From the NCBI GenBank assembly GCA_023431185.1, contig JAEYXS010000085.1:1-64000 (forward strand): a DNA stretch of 64,000 nucleotides, written 5' to 3'. How positions within the stretch are numbered: the stretch's first letter is position 1; every line of letters starts with the position of its first letter. This document shows positions 8,816 through 19,200 of the stretch, piece by piece. The position numbers and the translations under genes are program-made. Below the pieces are notes generated by a model. It was not told where the DNA came from, ran no database searches, and saw only the letters and a program-made list of their open reading frames with translations. This stretch comes from Verrucomicrobiota bacterium. GTDB lineage: Bacteria; Verrucomicrobiota; Verrucomicrobiia; Limisphaerales; JAEYXS01.

Positions 8816-9733
8816 TTAGGCCAGCCAGGTCTTCAGCACCTGCAGATCTTTCTTCATGTGGGCCATCATGGTTTTCTGGTCGCCCATCTCGTATTCGTGA
8901 TGCTGACAGATCGGGCCGCTATAATTCGATTTCTTGAGGTTGTCGAAGAAGGCCTTGCTGACTAGGCCATCTCCCAAGGGAGCCCAGTCCACTTTCGTAC
9001 CCTTGGCATCCTTCTTCCAGTTGAAATCCTTCACGAACACAGCGGTGTAGAATGGCTCCATCAACTTCGCTTCGATGGGCCAGGAGAGGCCGCCTTCGAT
9101 CGTTGCATGACCGATGTCGAAGCACATGCCGATGTGTTTTGGGTTCAGGTCGCGGACGATGCTGAAGATGTCCCAGATGGGTGCGCCCACGTAATCTCGG
9201 CCGGAGTGGTTCTGATATCCCGCCTGCAAACCCAGTGCCTGGCAGGCGTCGGCGATGTCTTTCAGTTGCGGCGCGATCTCCTTCAACTGGTCGGCGGGAG
9301 CCTTGTCCTTGGCATATTTCCAGTAGCCTAGCCGGATGCGTTTGATGCCCAGCTTCGAGGCCGTGCGCAGAATCGTTTCCGTATACGGTTGGCTGACGGA
9401 CGTAATATTGGTGGTCAGCAGATAGACATCCAGCTTCCGCTGGCGCATCACCTCGGTGAACTTGGGCAACTCATCGGCGGCCTTTTCGGGTTCGATCTGG
9501 CCTTTGGTCCGCACGGGGCATTCGATGCCGTCCCACCCCACCTCGGCCACGAAATCCGCCGTCTGCTGGGCGCTCAATTGTTGGAACGGTTTTGAGAACG
9601 CGATCAGCGGATACTTGCTCTTCGCCGATACTTGGGCGTTGGCAAGGCCGGCCCCGGCGCTGAGCGCGGTGGCGGTCATGGCGGTCTGGAACAAAAACTC
9701 ACGACGAGAAAGCGATTTTTGCGGGCGGAACAT
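8816..9733 (-). CDS. Tat-exported sugar phosphate isomerase/epimerase-like TIM barrel
   Basis: Protein of 305 residues with a twin-arginine signal (SRREFLFQTA, then ATALSAGAGLANA). The mature part fits the xylose isomerase-like TIM barrel (AP_endonuc_2 superfamily): GWDGIECPVR early, GYQNHSGRD with a candidate metal-binding His, MCFDIGHA at about 210, and CQHHEYEMGDQ near the end. Such exported barrel proteins are common in verrucomicrobia and planctomycetes and are thought to work on carbohydrates, though few have a tested substrate. It faces the MFS transporter, with a 21-base gap between stops. Confidence 0.85.
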   Translation of the reverse strand: MFRPQKSLSRREFLFQTAMTATALSAGAGLANAQVSAKSKYPLIAFSKPFQQLSAQQTADFVAEVGWDGIECPVRTKGQIEPEKAADELPKFTEVMRQRKLDVYLLTTNITSVSQPYTETILRTASKLGIKRIRLGYWKYAKDKAPADQLKEIAPQLKDIADACQALGLQAGYQNHSGRDYVGAPIWDIFSIVRDLNPKHIGMCFDIGHATIEGGLSWPIEAKLMEPFYTAVFVKDFNWKKDAKGTKVDWAPLGDGLVSKAFFDNLKKSNYSGPICQHHEYEMGDQKTMMAHMKKDLQVLKTWLA

Positions 9734-9839
9734 GGAGGTAAGTTTGACGAGGTATGGCAGAAATTCAACTCTGGTTTATGTGAAGGGTTTCCCTCAAGGT
9801 TTTTCTGGCACTACCTGCATGTCCTTATTAACCTCAGCC

Positions 9840-10313
9840 ATGCGCCTTTACTTCCTCAGACACGCTGATTCTCCGCCCGGAGCGGATGATGCGGTCAGGC
9901 CGCTATCCAAACTGGGCCAGCGCCAGGCCAAGGTCTTGGCTGACATGCTGGCCAATGCTGGAATTGTGTTTGATGCCGCTTACAGCAGTCCTCTGGTGCG
10001 GGCGCGGGAGACGGCGGAGATCATCCTGCCGGTCACCAATAACAACAAGCGCATCATCTTGGAATTGACCGATGCGCTGCTGAATGAGGAGAAGAATTTT
10101 ACGGGCTGGCTAAAAAAGATTCCTGATGGAAAGAACATCCTGCTGGTCGGGCATAATCCCTCCATCTCCGATCACATTGTGCGTCTCCTCAAGTGGCATG
10201 CGGGCGATTCCTTTGAGATGTCCAAGGGGATGCTTGCCTGTCTGCGAACGGATGACCGGGAGATATATTCTCTCAAACTCGTCATCGGCCCCAAGATGTT
10301 GGGTGTGAAATGA
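9840..10313 (+). CDS. sixA: Phosphohistidine phosphatase SixA
   Basis: Protein of 157 residues. The ATG at 9840 places the catalytic RHA motif at residues 7-9 (MRLYFLRHAD), as in SixA. An open frame continues much further upstream, but that part is antisense to the TIM-barrel gene and is not protein-like. Histidine phosphatase features visible: LRHAD (phosphohistidine acceptor), SSPLVRARETAE (second Arg), and VGHNPSISD (second His). SixA removes phosphate from phosphohistidine in signalling or phosphotransfer proteins. It is a single-domain short form, of usual length for the family. Confidence 0.9.
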   Translation: MRLYFLRHADSPPGADDAVRPLSKLGQRQAKVLADMLANAGIVFDAAYSSPLVRARETAEIILPVTNNNKRIILELTDALLNEEKNFTGWLKKIPDGKNILLVGHNPSISDHIVRLLKWHAGDSFEMSKGMLACLRTDDREIYSLKLVIGPKMLGVK

Positions 10314-10360
10314 CCCGCTCCGCAGCCGCCGAGATAACGAGGCGGAGCTGACTTTCTTTT
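10311..10360. repeat. REP-like unit A with T-tract, possible terminator
   Basis: GACCCGC, then GCAGCCGCCGAGATAACG, then AGGCGGAGC. CCGCC (10326-10330) pairs with GGCGG (10341-10345); CTCCGC (10318-10323) can alternatively pair with GCGGAG (10342-10347). A run CTTTCTTTTTT follows, so it may also end the sixA transcript. A related unit lies at 35100-35134. Confidence 0.6.
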
Positions 10361-10364
10361 TTGG

Positions 10365-10697
10365 ATGAGCAACAACAACTCCAAATACATCCTGCCCGTC
10401 TGTGCCATCGTGGCCAGTTTGTTTGGTGTTTCCATTATCCGCTATTCATTGGGGCTTTACTTGGAAGCATTAGGCAAACTGACGGAGCTGTTTCCGCCTA
10501 GCGTGCAGTTTGTCTGGCGTGTCCATGACTATCGCTGGCTGATCTTGATCTTGGGAACAGCAGGCTTCATAGCGCTTTGTTGGCGCGCGAAAACGGAAGC
10601 TGAATCCAATCTGGTCAGCGGCCTTTATATGCTGGGCTGGTTCGCCCTTTGTTTTCTGGTGCAGTTTTGCCTCGTTTACGGTTTGAACCAGCGCTGA
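10365..10697 (+). CDS. Small hypothetical membrane protein
   Basis: Protein of 110 residues with three hydrophobic segments (about 9-25, 55-72 and 86-105) and short polar loops, so probably an inner-membrane protein. I recognise no family. It lies 51 bases after sixA and 45 bases before prmC on the same strand and may be co-transcribed with them. Confidence 0.65.
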   Translation: MSNNNSKYILPVCAIVASLFGVSIIRYSLGLYLEALGKLTELFPPSVQFVWRVHDYRWLILILGTAGFIALCWRAKTEAESNLVSGLYMLGWFALCFLVQFCLVYGLNQR

Positions 10698-10742
10698 TCG
10701 GATTTTCCTTTGCTTGCCCCGCCAGATTCCTAGGCTCTCGCC

Positions 10743-11603
10743 GTGACCGTTCTGGAAGTGATACAACGCAGCACCGATTTTTTGCAGCGCAAGCAGGTGG
10801 ATTCTTCCCGTTTGCAGGCGGAACTCTTGCTGGCGCATGTGCTGAAAATGCCCCGGCTCAAGCTGTATCTGAATTTCGAGCGCGCCTTGAAGCCGGATGA
10901 AGAGCAAACCATGCGGGAACTGGTCCAGCGTCGGGGCAAGCGTGAACCGCTCCAACATCTGGTAGGCACCGTGAACTTCTGCGGCTACGAACTGGAAGTG
11001 AACCGGGATGTGCTCATCCCCCGTCCGGAGACTGAGCATTTGGCGGAACTATCGTGGACTTACCTTAATGGCTTGCCGGAAGGTGAACTGCGCGCCTTGG
11101 ACCTCGGCACAGGATCGGGCTGCCTGCCTATCGCCATCGCTGTTAAGTGTCCAAAGGTGACTTTGGACACGGTAGATATCTCGGCGGCAGCCTCTGCGGT
11201 TGCCAAACGGAATGCAGAAAAGCATCAGGTGACTGCGCGGGTGCATTTTCTGGAGGGAGACCTGTTCGAGCCGGTGAAAGCAGGGCAGAAGTATCATCTC
11301 ATCGTCAGCAATCCGCCATATATCGAGGCGGCGGAGATCGAGACGCTGGAGCCGGAAGTGAAGGATTTTGATCCACGTCTGGCTTTGGACGGGGGGGCTG
11401 ATGGTTTGGAGTTTTACCGGCGGCTGGCGGCAGAGGGTAAGGCGTGGCTGGCGTCCGGTGGTCGCTTGATGGCTGAGTTCGGGGAAGGACAGGGACCGGC
11501 CATCCAAAAGATTTTTGAAGACAACGGATGGACGGTTCATGCTTTGGAGAAAGATTTAAGCGGTCGGGAACGCTTCGTGATTGCCAGTCTGCGAAGCGCG
11601 TGA
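10743..11603 (+). CDS. prmC: Release factor N5-glutamine methyltransferase
   Basis: Protein of 286 residues, the usual PrmC/HemK length. It methylates the glutamine of the GGQ motif in peptide chain release factors using S-adenosylmethionine. The N-terminal helical domain (1-80) leads to IPRPETEHL (92-100), the SAM-binding loop DLGTGSG (120-126), an acidic residue in DTVDIS (142-147) and the catalytic NPPY (190-193). All hallmark motifs are intact. Start is GTG at 10743. murA follows after 58 bases and may be co-transcribed. Confidence 0.95.
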   Translation: MTVLEVIQRSTDFLQRKQVDSSRLQAELLLAHVLKMPRLKLYLNFERALKPDEEQTMRELVQRRGKREPLQHLVGTVNFCGYELEVNRDVLIPRPETEHLAELSWTYLNGLPEGELRALDLGTGSGCLPIAIAVKCPKVTLDTVDISAAASAVAKRNAEKHQVTARVHFLEGDLFEPVKAGQKYHLIVSNPPYIEAAEIETLEPEVKDFDPRLALDGGADGLEFYRRLAAEGKAWLASGGRLMAEFGEGQGPAIQKIFEDNGWTVHALEKDLSGRERFVIASLRSA

Positions 11604-11661
11604 AAAAGTCGCGCGTCGTAGATTTTCCGGCACAAACTTTTTTCGGTTCGATTTTGATTAT

Positions 11662-12921
11662 ATGGACAGTCTTTTGATCAAAGGCGGCATCCCGCTGCAC
11701 GGGGATGTGCAGATCAGCGGAGCCAAGAACGCCGTGCTTCCCCTCATGGCCGCCACTCTTCTCACGGCCGAACAATGCATCATCCGCCGCGTCCCCGACC
11801 TGAGCGACGTGAAGTTCATGGGCCAGATTCTTACCTCGCTCGGGGCGAAAGTGGAGATCGAGGGCGATGTGGTGAAGATACAGGCGAACAAGATCAAGGG
11901 CACGGGTGATTATGACCTGATCCGCAAGATGCGCGGTTCCATCTGCATCTTGGGCCCGCTGCTGGCCCGCTTGAAGAAGGCCACGGTGTCGTTGCCCGGC
12001 GGTTGCGTCATCGGTGCGCGGCCGGTGGATTTGCATTTGAAAGGCTTGGAGGCCCTGAGCGCGAAGATCACAGTGGAGCACGGGTATGTCATCGCCAAGG
12101 CGCCGAAGCTGATCGGTCGCGAGATGTTTCTGGGCGGTCGCTCGGGTCCCACGGTGCTGGGCACCGCGAATATCATGATGGCGGCGACGCTGGCGGAAGG
12201 CGTGACCATCATCGACAGTGCGGCGTGCGAACCGGAAGTCGTCGATCTGGCGAACTTCCTGAACGCCATGGGTGCCAAGATCACTGGCGCAGGCAGCCCG
12301 ACCATCACGATCACGGGTGTGAAAGAGCTGCATGGTGCGGAACACGAAGTCATCCCGGACCGCATCGAGGCGGCCACTTATGCGATCGCGGCGGCGGCGA
12401 CGAATGGTGAGGTGACCTTGCACGGTGCGCGGGCGGATCACATGCACGCCATCTTGGACAAGCTGCGGGAAGCAGGTGTGAAAGTGGAGCGGAGTGGTCC
12501 ACGCATCACCATCAAGCGCGGGGGCAAGCTCAAGCCGGTGGACATCGTTACCCAGCCTTACGCCGGGTTCCCGACGGATGCACAGGCGCAGATGATGGTG
12601 CTCATGGCGTTGACGCCCGGCATCAGCATCATCACGGAGCGTATCTTTGAAGCCCGCTTCATGCATGTCAGCGAGTTGCTGCGTCTGGGGGCGGACATCG
12701 CCATCGAGGGGCCAAGTGCCATCGTTAAGGGTGGCAAGCCCCTGAGCGGTGCGGAAGTCATGGCGAGTGATCTGCGTGCCTCGGCGGCCCTGGTCATTGG
12801 CGGCATGGCGGCGAAGGGTTCCACCCAGGTGAACCGCATCTACCATCTGGACCGCGGCTACGAGAAGATTGATGAGAAGCTGAAGAAGCTGGGGGCCAGA
12901 GTATCACGGGTGAAAGAGTAG
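11662..12921 (+). CDS. murA: UDP-N-acetylglucosamine 1-carboxyvinyltransferase
   Basis: Protein of 419 residues catalysing the first committed step of peptidoglycan synthesis, transfer of enolpyruvate from PEP to UDP-GlcNAc in the cytoplasm. The start at 11662 puts the substrate-binding K22-N23 (ISGAKNAVLP) and the catalytic Cys115 (LPGGCVIGARP) at the same numbers as in the E. coli enzyme. Cys at 115 means it should be sensitive to fosfomycin, unlike Asp variants. Further marks are the PTVLGTANIMMAA block and FPTDAQAQMM near residue 300. It follows prmC. Confidence 0.97.
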   Translation: MDSLLIKGGIPLHGDVQISGAKNAVLPLMAATLLTAEQCIIRRVPDLSDVKFMGQILTSLGAKVEIEGDVVKIQANKIKGTGDYDLIRKMRGSICILGPLLARLKKATVSLPGGCVIGARPVDLHLKGLEALSAKITVEHGYVIAKAPKLIGREMFLGGRSGPTVLGTANIMMAATLAEGVTIIDSAACEPEVVDLANFLNAMGAKITGAGSPTITITGVKELHGAEHEVIPDRIEAATYAIAAAATNGEVTLHGARADHMHAILDKLREAGVKVERSGPRITIKRGGKLKPVDIVTQPYAGFPTDAQAQMMVLMALTPGISIITERIFEARFMHVSELLRLGADIAIEGPSAIVKGGKPLSGAEVMASDLRASAALVIGGMAAKGSTQVNRIYHLDRGYEKIDEKLKKLGARVSRVKE

Positions 12922-13102
12922 GGGAAACTCCGGGCTCAAAGCTCAAAATTAGTCTTGGGCGGATCGGGAGATTTTTCATGGGAGATTCTTTTGAGTTTTG
13001 AGCTTGGGATTGGGAGTTTTGATCCGGCATTTATTTCTGCTGGCTCTTGGCCCCGGCAGGCATTAGGTTGTCGCGGATTCCAAATATTAGCTGAGGTGCC
13101 GT

Positions 13103-13603
13103 ATGGACATTAATTTTGCCTGCCCGAACTGCAACGTGTTGCTGACCGCGGACGACTCGATGGTCGGTGACGAGATCCAGTGTCCGCAATGCAGCCTGAC
13201 CTTCAATGTGCCGGAAGGCACCCCGGCGCCTCCGCCTCCGGCTATCGACCCGACGGAAGAGATCCTGGCGGCGACTGCCACGCCCGAGCTCAAACCGCGC
13301 CAACGCATCAACCTGACGCTGCCCTCCAGCGCCCCCGGTTCGAGCGCGCTTATCGAGAAGGCGAATAAACCGCTCGAAGTGGCGGCCAAGCTGGGCATTT
13401 CCTTCGTCGTGCGGACCATTCGCCGTTCTGAATGCATCGTGAACGGCAAAGACCGCTTCGATGATATGGTGGCCGAAGTCTTGAGCGGCGTGGGCGAGGG
13501 CAATCTCCACTCCATCTCCCCCATCAGCTATTCCTATGTGGATAAAGCCTCCCAGATGGCGCTGATGGACTACGGCGTGATGATCATCTACAAGAAGCAG
13601 TAA
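13103..13603 (+). CDS. Zinc-ribbon protein with uncharacterised C-terminal domain
   Basis: Protein of 166 residues. Two CPxC pairs (C7, C10, C27, C30) form an MJ0042-like zinc ribbon at the N-terminus. A proline- and threonine-rich linker (about 36-80) follows, and then a compact alpha/beta domain (about 95-166) ending in a strand YGVMIIYKKQ. No signal peptide or membrane segment. The C-terminal domain is not one I recognise. Zinc-ribbon plus linker arrangements of this type are common in myxobacteria, planctomycetes and verrucomicrobia. It sits alone, followed by a terminator. Confidence 0.75.
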   Translation: MDINFACPNCNVLLTADDSMVGDEIQCPQCSLTFNVPEGTPAPPPPAIDPTEEILAATATPELKPRQRINLTLPSSAPGSSALIEKANKPLEVAAKLGISFVVRTIRRSECIVNGKDRFDDMVAEVLSGVGEGNLHSISPISYSYVDKASQMALMDYGVMIIYKKQ

Positions 13604-14008
13604 CTCAGCGGGCCGGAGAAGCTCCAAAAGAAACTTCCAATCTCAAGCTCCAACTTCGCTCCAGCGGGTGGGAGCTTTTTCTTTGGTCGTCTGGAATTTT
13701 GAGAAGTGATAATCCCCCCTCCGTCGACATTCTACCACCCGGAGGCCGCCAGTTCGATTGGATCATCTCCTGAATCCTGTGCTGAGTGAAAGTGTATTTC
13801 CGACCGGCTTTATCAAACCGCCGAAGGGAGAGCGGACAAGGGAAGGGATGGCCTTTTTTGGTCCGGCGGGTGTGGATTCTGATGATTGCACTTTGTCAGG
13901 TAATGACGGAAACTCGTCCGCGTTCGGCTGACGTTCGTCTGGATTGAGCGTTTGCCGCTGCTGGCTGTCAATCGAGACGGTCAGGGCGACGCAACAATCC
14001 GCTAACAG
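13604..14008. other. Intergenic region with a terminator only
   Basis: About 400 bases. Apart from the terminator at 13645-13683 I see no gene and no strong promoter. The stretch just before lepB shows no clear ribosome binding site. Confidence 0.6.
13645..13683 (+). terminator. Rho-independent terminator after the zinc-ribbon gene
   Basis: AAGCTCC (13645-13651) pairs with GGAGCTT (13671-13677), followed by a T-tract (TTTTTCTTT). Confidence 0.7.
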
Positions 14009-14533
14009 ATGCAAACTGAGACCAAACCGGAACCAACCGTAGAAGGATGGGCCCGCCTGGTGGTGGGCAAGCATCCGAAGAAAACGCTTTCGCGCATCGC
14101 GGTGACAGTCATCACCTGCGCCGTGGTGTTTGGCTTTTTGGCCCGGCCCATCCAAGTGGTGGGAATCAGCATGTTCCCGACCTACAAGCAAGGACAGTTT
14201 AACTTTATCAATCGCGTATCCTATTGGTTTTCTGAGCCGCAACGCTTCGATGTGGTGGCAGTGGATGAGCGTCAAAACGGTATCCGCGCGGTGCTGCTCA
14301 AACGGATCATCGGCCTGCCCGGGGAGAAAGTGGTCATCAATGACGGCATCGTGGAGGTGAACGGCCAGCCACTGGATGAGCCGTATGTGCGGGCAAGATT
14401 TCCTTGGAAGGAAGATTACAAGTTGGGGCCGGGCGAATATCTGGTCATCGGGGATAACCGGGCCATGATCCAGGACAACCATACGCACGGAGTCCGGGCG
14501 CGCGAACTGATCATGGGTAAGGTGCTGTATTGA
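14009..14533 (+). CDS. lepB: Signal peptidase I
   Basis: Protein of 174 residues that removes signal peptides from exported proteins at the outer face of the inner membrane. One transmembrane helix (about 27-45) precedes the catalytic domain. The serine nucleophile is Ser54 in GISMFPT and the general base is Lys98 in LLKRIIGLPGEKV; the GDNR box near residue 150 is complete. It is a short, Gram-positive-like form without the large insert of E. coli LepB. It is convergent with the sulfatase gene with only 6 bases between stops. Confidence 0.95.
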   Translation: MQTETKPEPTVEGWARLVVGKHPKKTLSRIAVTVITCAVVFGFLARPIQVVGISMFPTYKQGQFNFINRVSYWFSEPQRFDVVAVDERQNGIRAVLLKRIIGLPGEKVVINDGIVEVNGQPLDEPYVRARFPWKEDYKLGPGEYLVIGDNRAMIQDNHTHGVRARELIMGKVLY

Positions 14534-14539
14534 GCCGGT

Positions 14540-15931
14540 TCAATAATCGCGGAATGGGCCGCGCGGTTCGGCATCATCCATCTGTTTCTTCCAATTCGCG
14601 AATTTGGCTTTCATCATTGCGGCCACATCCGGTTTCTCCGCGCTCAGGTCTTTTTTCTCGCTGAGGTCGGTGGATAAATCATACAGCCCTTTGCCTTTGG
14701 CGGATTCCACCCACTTCCAGTTGCCGACGCGGGCGGCACGATCACTACGGCGCTCCCAATACATCTCGGTGCGGGGTGATTTCTCCTTACCTTGCAGCAC
14801 GGGCAGGAGATTAAAACCGTCGAGGATGACATCTTTCGGCTGTTTGGCCCCGGCGATGGCGGAGAAGGTGGGGAAAAGTTCAAGGCCGGTGAGAAATTCA
14901 TCCGTGACTTTTCCAGCCGGGAGCTGTCCGGGCCAACGGGCGAGGAACGGCACGCGCAAGCCGCCTTCCCACATGGTGGATTTCGCGCCTTTCAGGGGCG
15001 CGTTGCCGCCATTGCCGCTGCCACCGTTGTCTGACATGAAGACCACCAGCGTATTTTTCTCGAGGCCATGCTTTTTCAAGGCGTCGAGCAGTTCGCCGAT
15101 GGCGGCGTCCATGCAGGTGACGGCGGCGTAGTAGGAAGTGAGTCTTTCTTTGGGGTCCATCTGGGGATACTTGGCGATGTATTCGGCCGGTGCCTGCACC
15201 CCGGGCTTGTCCAGATTGGAAGCACCGTGCGGAGCGTTGAAAGCGACGTAGAGGAAGAAGGGTTGCGCGTGGTTCTCGTTGATGAAACGGAGCGATTCGC
15301 GTTTGAAGACGTCGGTGGCGTAGGTGCCCTTGTCCGCCTCCGTACGATTGTTGTCACGGAACATGGACGGCGCGCCATAACGCTCGTGCGTGTAGTAATC
15401 GATGCCATTGTTGCCGATGCCGTAAAAGAAATCGAACCCGCGCTGGAGCGGTAGGTAGCGTTTGGCCTGGCCCATGTCCCACTTGCCCACCACGCCCGTG
15501 CGATAGCCAGCGGTCTTGAGCACGTTGCCGAGGGTGATCTCTTTCGGGTCCAGCCCCAGAGTCATCTCCGGGGAGACGAGGTATTCGTCCCACTTGTACT
15601 TGTGCCCGTAATTGACAAGGTCATTGCGCACCATGTCGTAGAGTCCGTTGCGTTGCGGATAGCGGCCGGTGAGCACGCTACCGCGGGAAGGTGTGCAAGC
15701 GGGCCAAGTGACGTAGAAACTCGTGGCACGTACGCCTTCGCGGGCGAGGCGATCCAAGTTCGGCGTGAGAATGGGCTTGGTGCCGATGATGCCGAGGTCG
15801 GGATAACCCTGATCGTCCGAGATGATGAACAGGATGTTGGGTGGCCGTTCAGCAGCGGTCAAGGCGGGGGAATTGCCAGCCAGGGTCAACAGCAAGAGGA
15901 GGCCAAGCCAGAGTGTGCGTGAGCAGACCAT
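14540..15931 (-). CDS. Secreted sulfatase (formylglycine-dependent)
   Basis: Protein of 463 residues from the ATG at 15931, which starts a signal peptide (TLWLGLLLLLTLAG); an in-frame ATG at 16015 would give a poor N-terminus. It hydrolyses sulfate esters, probably of polysaccharides, in the periplasm or outside. The metal-binding DDQG (39-42) and the sulfatase signature CTPSRGSVLTGR (C79 to be matured to formylglycine) are intact. VGKWDMGQ and FMSDNGG further on carry additional active-site residues. C-terminal length is usual for family S1. No maturase gene is in the window. Confidence 0.93.
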   Translation of the reverse strand: MVCSRTLWLGLLLLLTLAGNSPALTAAERPPNILFIISDDQGYPDLGIIGTKPILTPNLDRLAREGVRATSFYVTWPACTPSRGSVLTGRYPQRNGLYDMVRNDLVNYGHKYKWDEYLVSPEMTLGLDPKEITLGNVLKTAGYRTGVVGKWDMGQAKRYLPLQRGFDFFYGIGNNGIDYYTHERYGAPSMFRDNNRTEADKGTYATDVFKRESLRFINENHAQPFFLYVAFNAPHGASNLDKPGVQAPAEYIAKYPQMDPKERLTSYYAAVTCMDAAIGELLDALKKHGLEKNTLVVFMSDNGGSGNGGNAPLKGAKSTMWEGGLRVPFLARWPGQLPAGKVTDEFLTGLELFPTFSAIAGAKQPKDVILDGFNLLPVLQGKEKSPRTEMYWERRSDRAARVGNWKWVESAKGKGLYDLSTDLSEKKDLSAEKPDVAAMMKAKFANWKKQMDDAEPRGPFRDY

Positions 15932-16201
15932 GGAGAGTATAAAAGCACAGGTGATGGATTGCGGGAAGGGAAAGGTGAAAGTGACTGATATTGAGGCTTG
16001 GGGAAAACACCCCATTGGTCGGTGAAACGATTCGACATACTCTGACCGCTTAAGTCCAATAGTTGATGGCGAGGTGTATAAAAACAGTGCAGGAACTGCT
16101 TGGAATGTGACGGATGCCCTATCAAAAAACGTGCCTGCCTAGGAATTGGCCGGACTTTGCAAAAATTGGCCTAGAAGGTGCTGAATTTTAAATTTACAGG
16201 A

Positions 16202-19200
16202 ATGAGAACACTTACCTTGCTACCATGTGTCGCGCTGTTGCTGGCAGCGGGAGTTTCTGCTTTGCAAGCAGTTCCGACGGCCAATCCAGATACGGGAGCC
16301 ACTCCCGCGAACCAGCTTTTGACCGTCGGCAGCCCTGGTGTTCTGGCAAATGACTCTGGCACTGGAATCTTGACCGTTAACGGTAACGCTCCTCAGCAGA
16401 GTTATTCTTTTGCGGGTTTTACCTTCGATCAGTTGAGCACGCCGAATGTTTATACATCCTTGGCCGCAGGCACATACAGTGGGGCTACCGTGACGCATCT
16501 GCCGATTGCTGTCACGGGTGAGATCACTGGGTTTCCGAGCAGTACGGTGGGCTTTGATTCCTCATTGTCAATTGGCCGCCAGTTTGCCGTCACCACCGGG
16601 GTGCGTGCATTGAATCTGCCGAATGGAAACAACGGCACGACCCGACGCAGCGGTTTTGAGCTGTCGTGGAACAATGGTTTGATCCTTACGAACGATACGG
16701 GGAATGACTTTGTGGTCTATGAATCCGGTTCCAATGCCACCACGCCTGAAGGCTTCATGGTGCAGGTCCATGACCGGATCAACAACGTGTGGAGCGTCTG
16801 GGTTTACCAGCCAGCCACGGCTGTGGCGACCACTTCCGGCGCGGAAACAGCCTTTGCCATGCTGTTTGACCTCAGCGGATTCGGCATCGCGGCCAATGGT
16901 GAGGTGGATGGCATCCGCGTGGTTAACCTGACCGATGAGGACCGTATGGTGGATGCCAGCGGTGTGGGAGTGGTGATTCCTGAGGACAACGGGGCTACGA
17001 GCGCGTTTTTGCCAGACCCGGGCTCCTTGGCCTCTTTCGAGACTTACGGTGCCAGCACGCTGGACCCTGACCCGATCTATGTCGGTATCTTGCGCCCATT
17101 GACGCCCGGTACGCCGGCGTTTGACGCGAACAGCGCTTTGGGAGCGCCCGTCAATGTGAACCCGGACGGCAGTTATACCTATGATCCGAGGAGTGTGCTT
17201 GCTTTGCGGCAACTGGCCGTCGGAGCCACGACGGATGATACTTTCAGCTATACGGTGGAGGATGACGACGGTTTTGATACCGGCACGGTGACCATTACTG
17301 TGACCGGGGTGAACGAAGATCCAGTCGGCGTGAATGATGCGTATGCCGCCAGCGAGGACTCGGTCCTGTCGGTGTCCACCGCGACGGGCGTGCTGGTGAA
17401 CGATACGGACGTGGATACCGGTGCGGTTCTCTCGGTAACGGCCTTCGACGCCTTCAGCGTGCAGGGTGCGGTGGTTGCGGTGGCAACAGATGGCAGTTTC
17501 ACTTACGATCCAACAGCGGTTCCGGCCATTCAGGCGCTCGCGGTGGGGCAAACGCTGGTGGATACGTTCACGTATACTGTTTCCGATGCCGAGGGTGGCA
17601 GTGACACGGCGATCACGGTGACCATCACGGTGAGCGGCCGCAACAACCCGCCCATGGCTGTGGCGGACACCGGTTTTGCCACGACCTCGGACATGGTGCT
17701 CAATGTGCCCGCTCCCGGTGTCTTGGCCAATGACACGGACACGGATGCCGGTGACGTCTTGCGGGTGGAAGGTCCGGGGCAGCAGCTTTACACCTTTGCC
17801 ACGGTCACTTTTGATCAAGCTGGCACACCGACCGACCTCACCCTCTTGGCACCCGGCACTTATGATGGAGCGGTGATCGATGCAGAGCCGGCGGACCTGA
17901 CGAATGCCCGTAGCGGTTTTCCGGATGATGCCACGAATTTCAAAGGTGAGTATTCCTTGGGCCGCCTCTTTGAATCTTCCGCCGGAACCACTGTGCGCGG
18001 GGTGAATCTCCCCTTGGGTGATGTGGGAACGGCGTTCCGCAGTGGCGTCCAATTGGCATGGGAAAACGGGCTGAGCCTGACGAATTTGGCCGGGGATGAT
18101 TTCGTGATCTATGAAACCGGCAGTGAAAATGCACCTGAGGGGTATATGGTGCAGGTCCGGGGCACAGACTCAGGAATTTGGAGCCGCTGGGTGTATGTCT
18201 CCGCCTCGCAAGTGGCACCTTATGGAGTCGCCGGTGAATTCCTCTTCGCCACGCTTTTCAATCTCGATGACTTTGGTGTTTCGGCGAATGACCGGATTGA
18301 TGCCTTCCGCATCGCGAACCTGATCGCGACGGACCGGATCGAGGACGGTACCAGTTTTGTGCTGCCGGGGGACAATGATGCCACGAGCACCACCTTGCCG
18401 GCCCCTGGGCCGCTGGCCAGCTTCCCCAGCTACGGAGCCAGCACATTTGATCCAGATCCGGTTTACCTTGGTGTCCTGCACCAGTTGGTGCCGACCAGCC
18501 CGGCCTTCGATGCGCTGAGCGCCATGGGAGCGACGGTGGTGGTGAATGCTGACGGCAGTTTCAGCTATGACCCGACCACCTCTGCCACACTTACCGTCCT
18601 AGCCAATGGGGTGATGGTGGATGATACTTTTGATTACACGGTGACGGATGGCTTTGGCGGTTTCTCTACCGCCACGGTAACGGTGACGGTCACCGGTGTG
18701 AACGCGCCGCCGACGGCGAGCATCACCTTCCCGGCGGATGGTTCCACCTTCATCGCCCCGGCAAGCTTCACCATGACGGCGACAGCGACGGATGTGGATG
18801 GAACCATTACCCAGGTGGAGTTCCGCGAAACCATCTCCAACACCTCCCTGGGCACAGACCCGACGAGTCCGTATTCGGTGGATTTGGCAAATCTGGCGGC
18901 GGGGACATACACGTTTGTGGCTATCGCGACGGATGATGATGGCATCACGGGCACCTCGGCGCCCATCACCATCACGGTGCTGGCGAACCCGCCGCTCGGT
19001 GCCGTGAGCGCCGTGAGTGCGAGCGGGGCGTTCTTCATCCAATCCGGCCTGATGAGCCAGACGGTGACGGTGAACAATCCCTCACCCATCCCGATCCAGG
19101 CGGTGCGGTTGACCCTGCAGGGGCTCGCGCCGGGCATTGTGGTTTACAACGCCACGGGCACGAACGGTTTGAGTGAACCTTATGTGCAGCACAATTTCCC

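Noticed and set aside
11305..12846. A 513-codon antisense open frame across prmC and murA
   Set aside because: Antisense to two intact housekeeping genes and without domain content.
16568..18052. A 494-codon antisense open frame in the giant repeat protein gene
   Set aside because: Shadow of repetitive coding sequence; it contains no motif.
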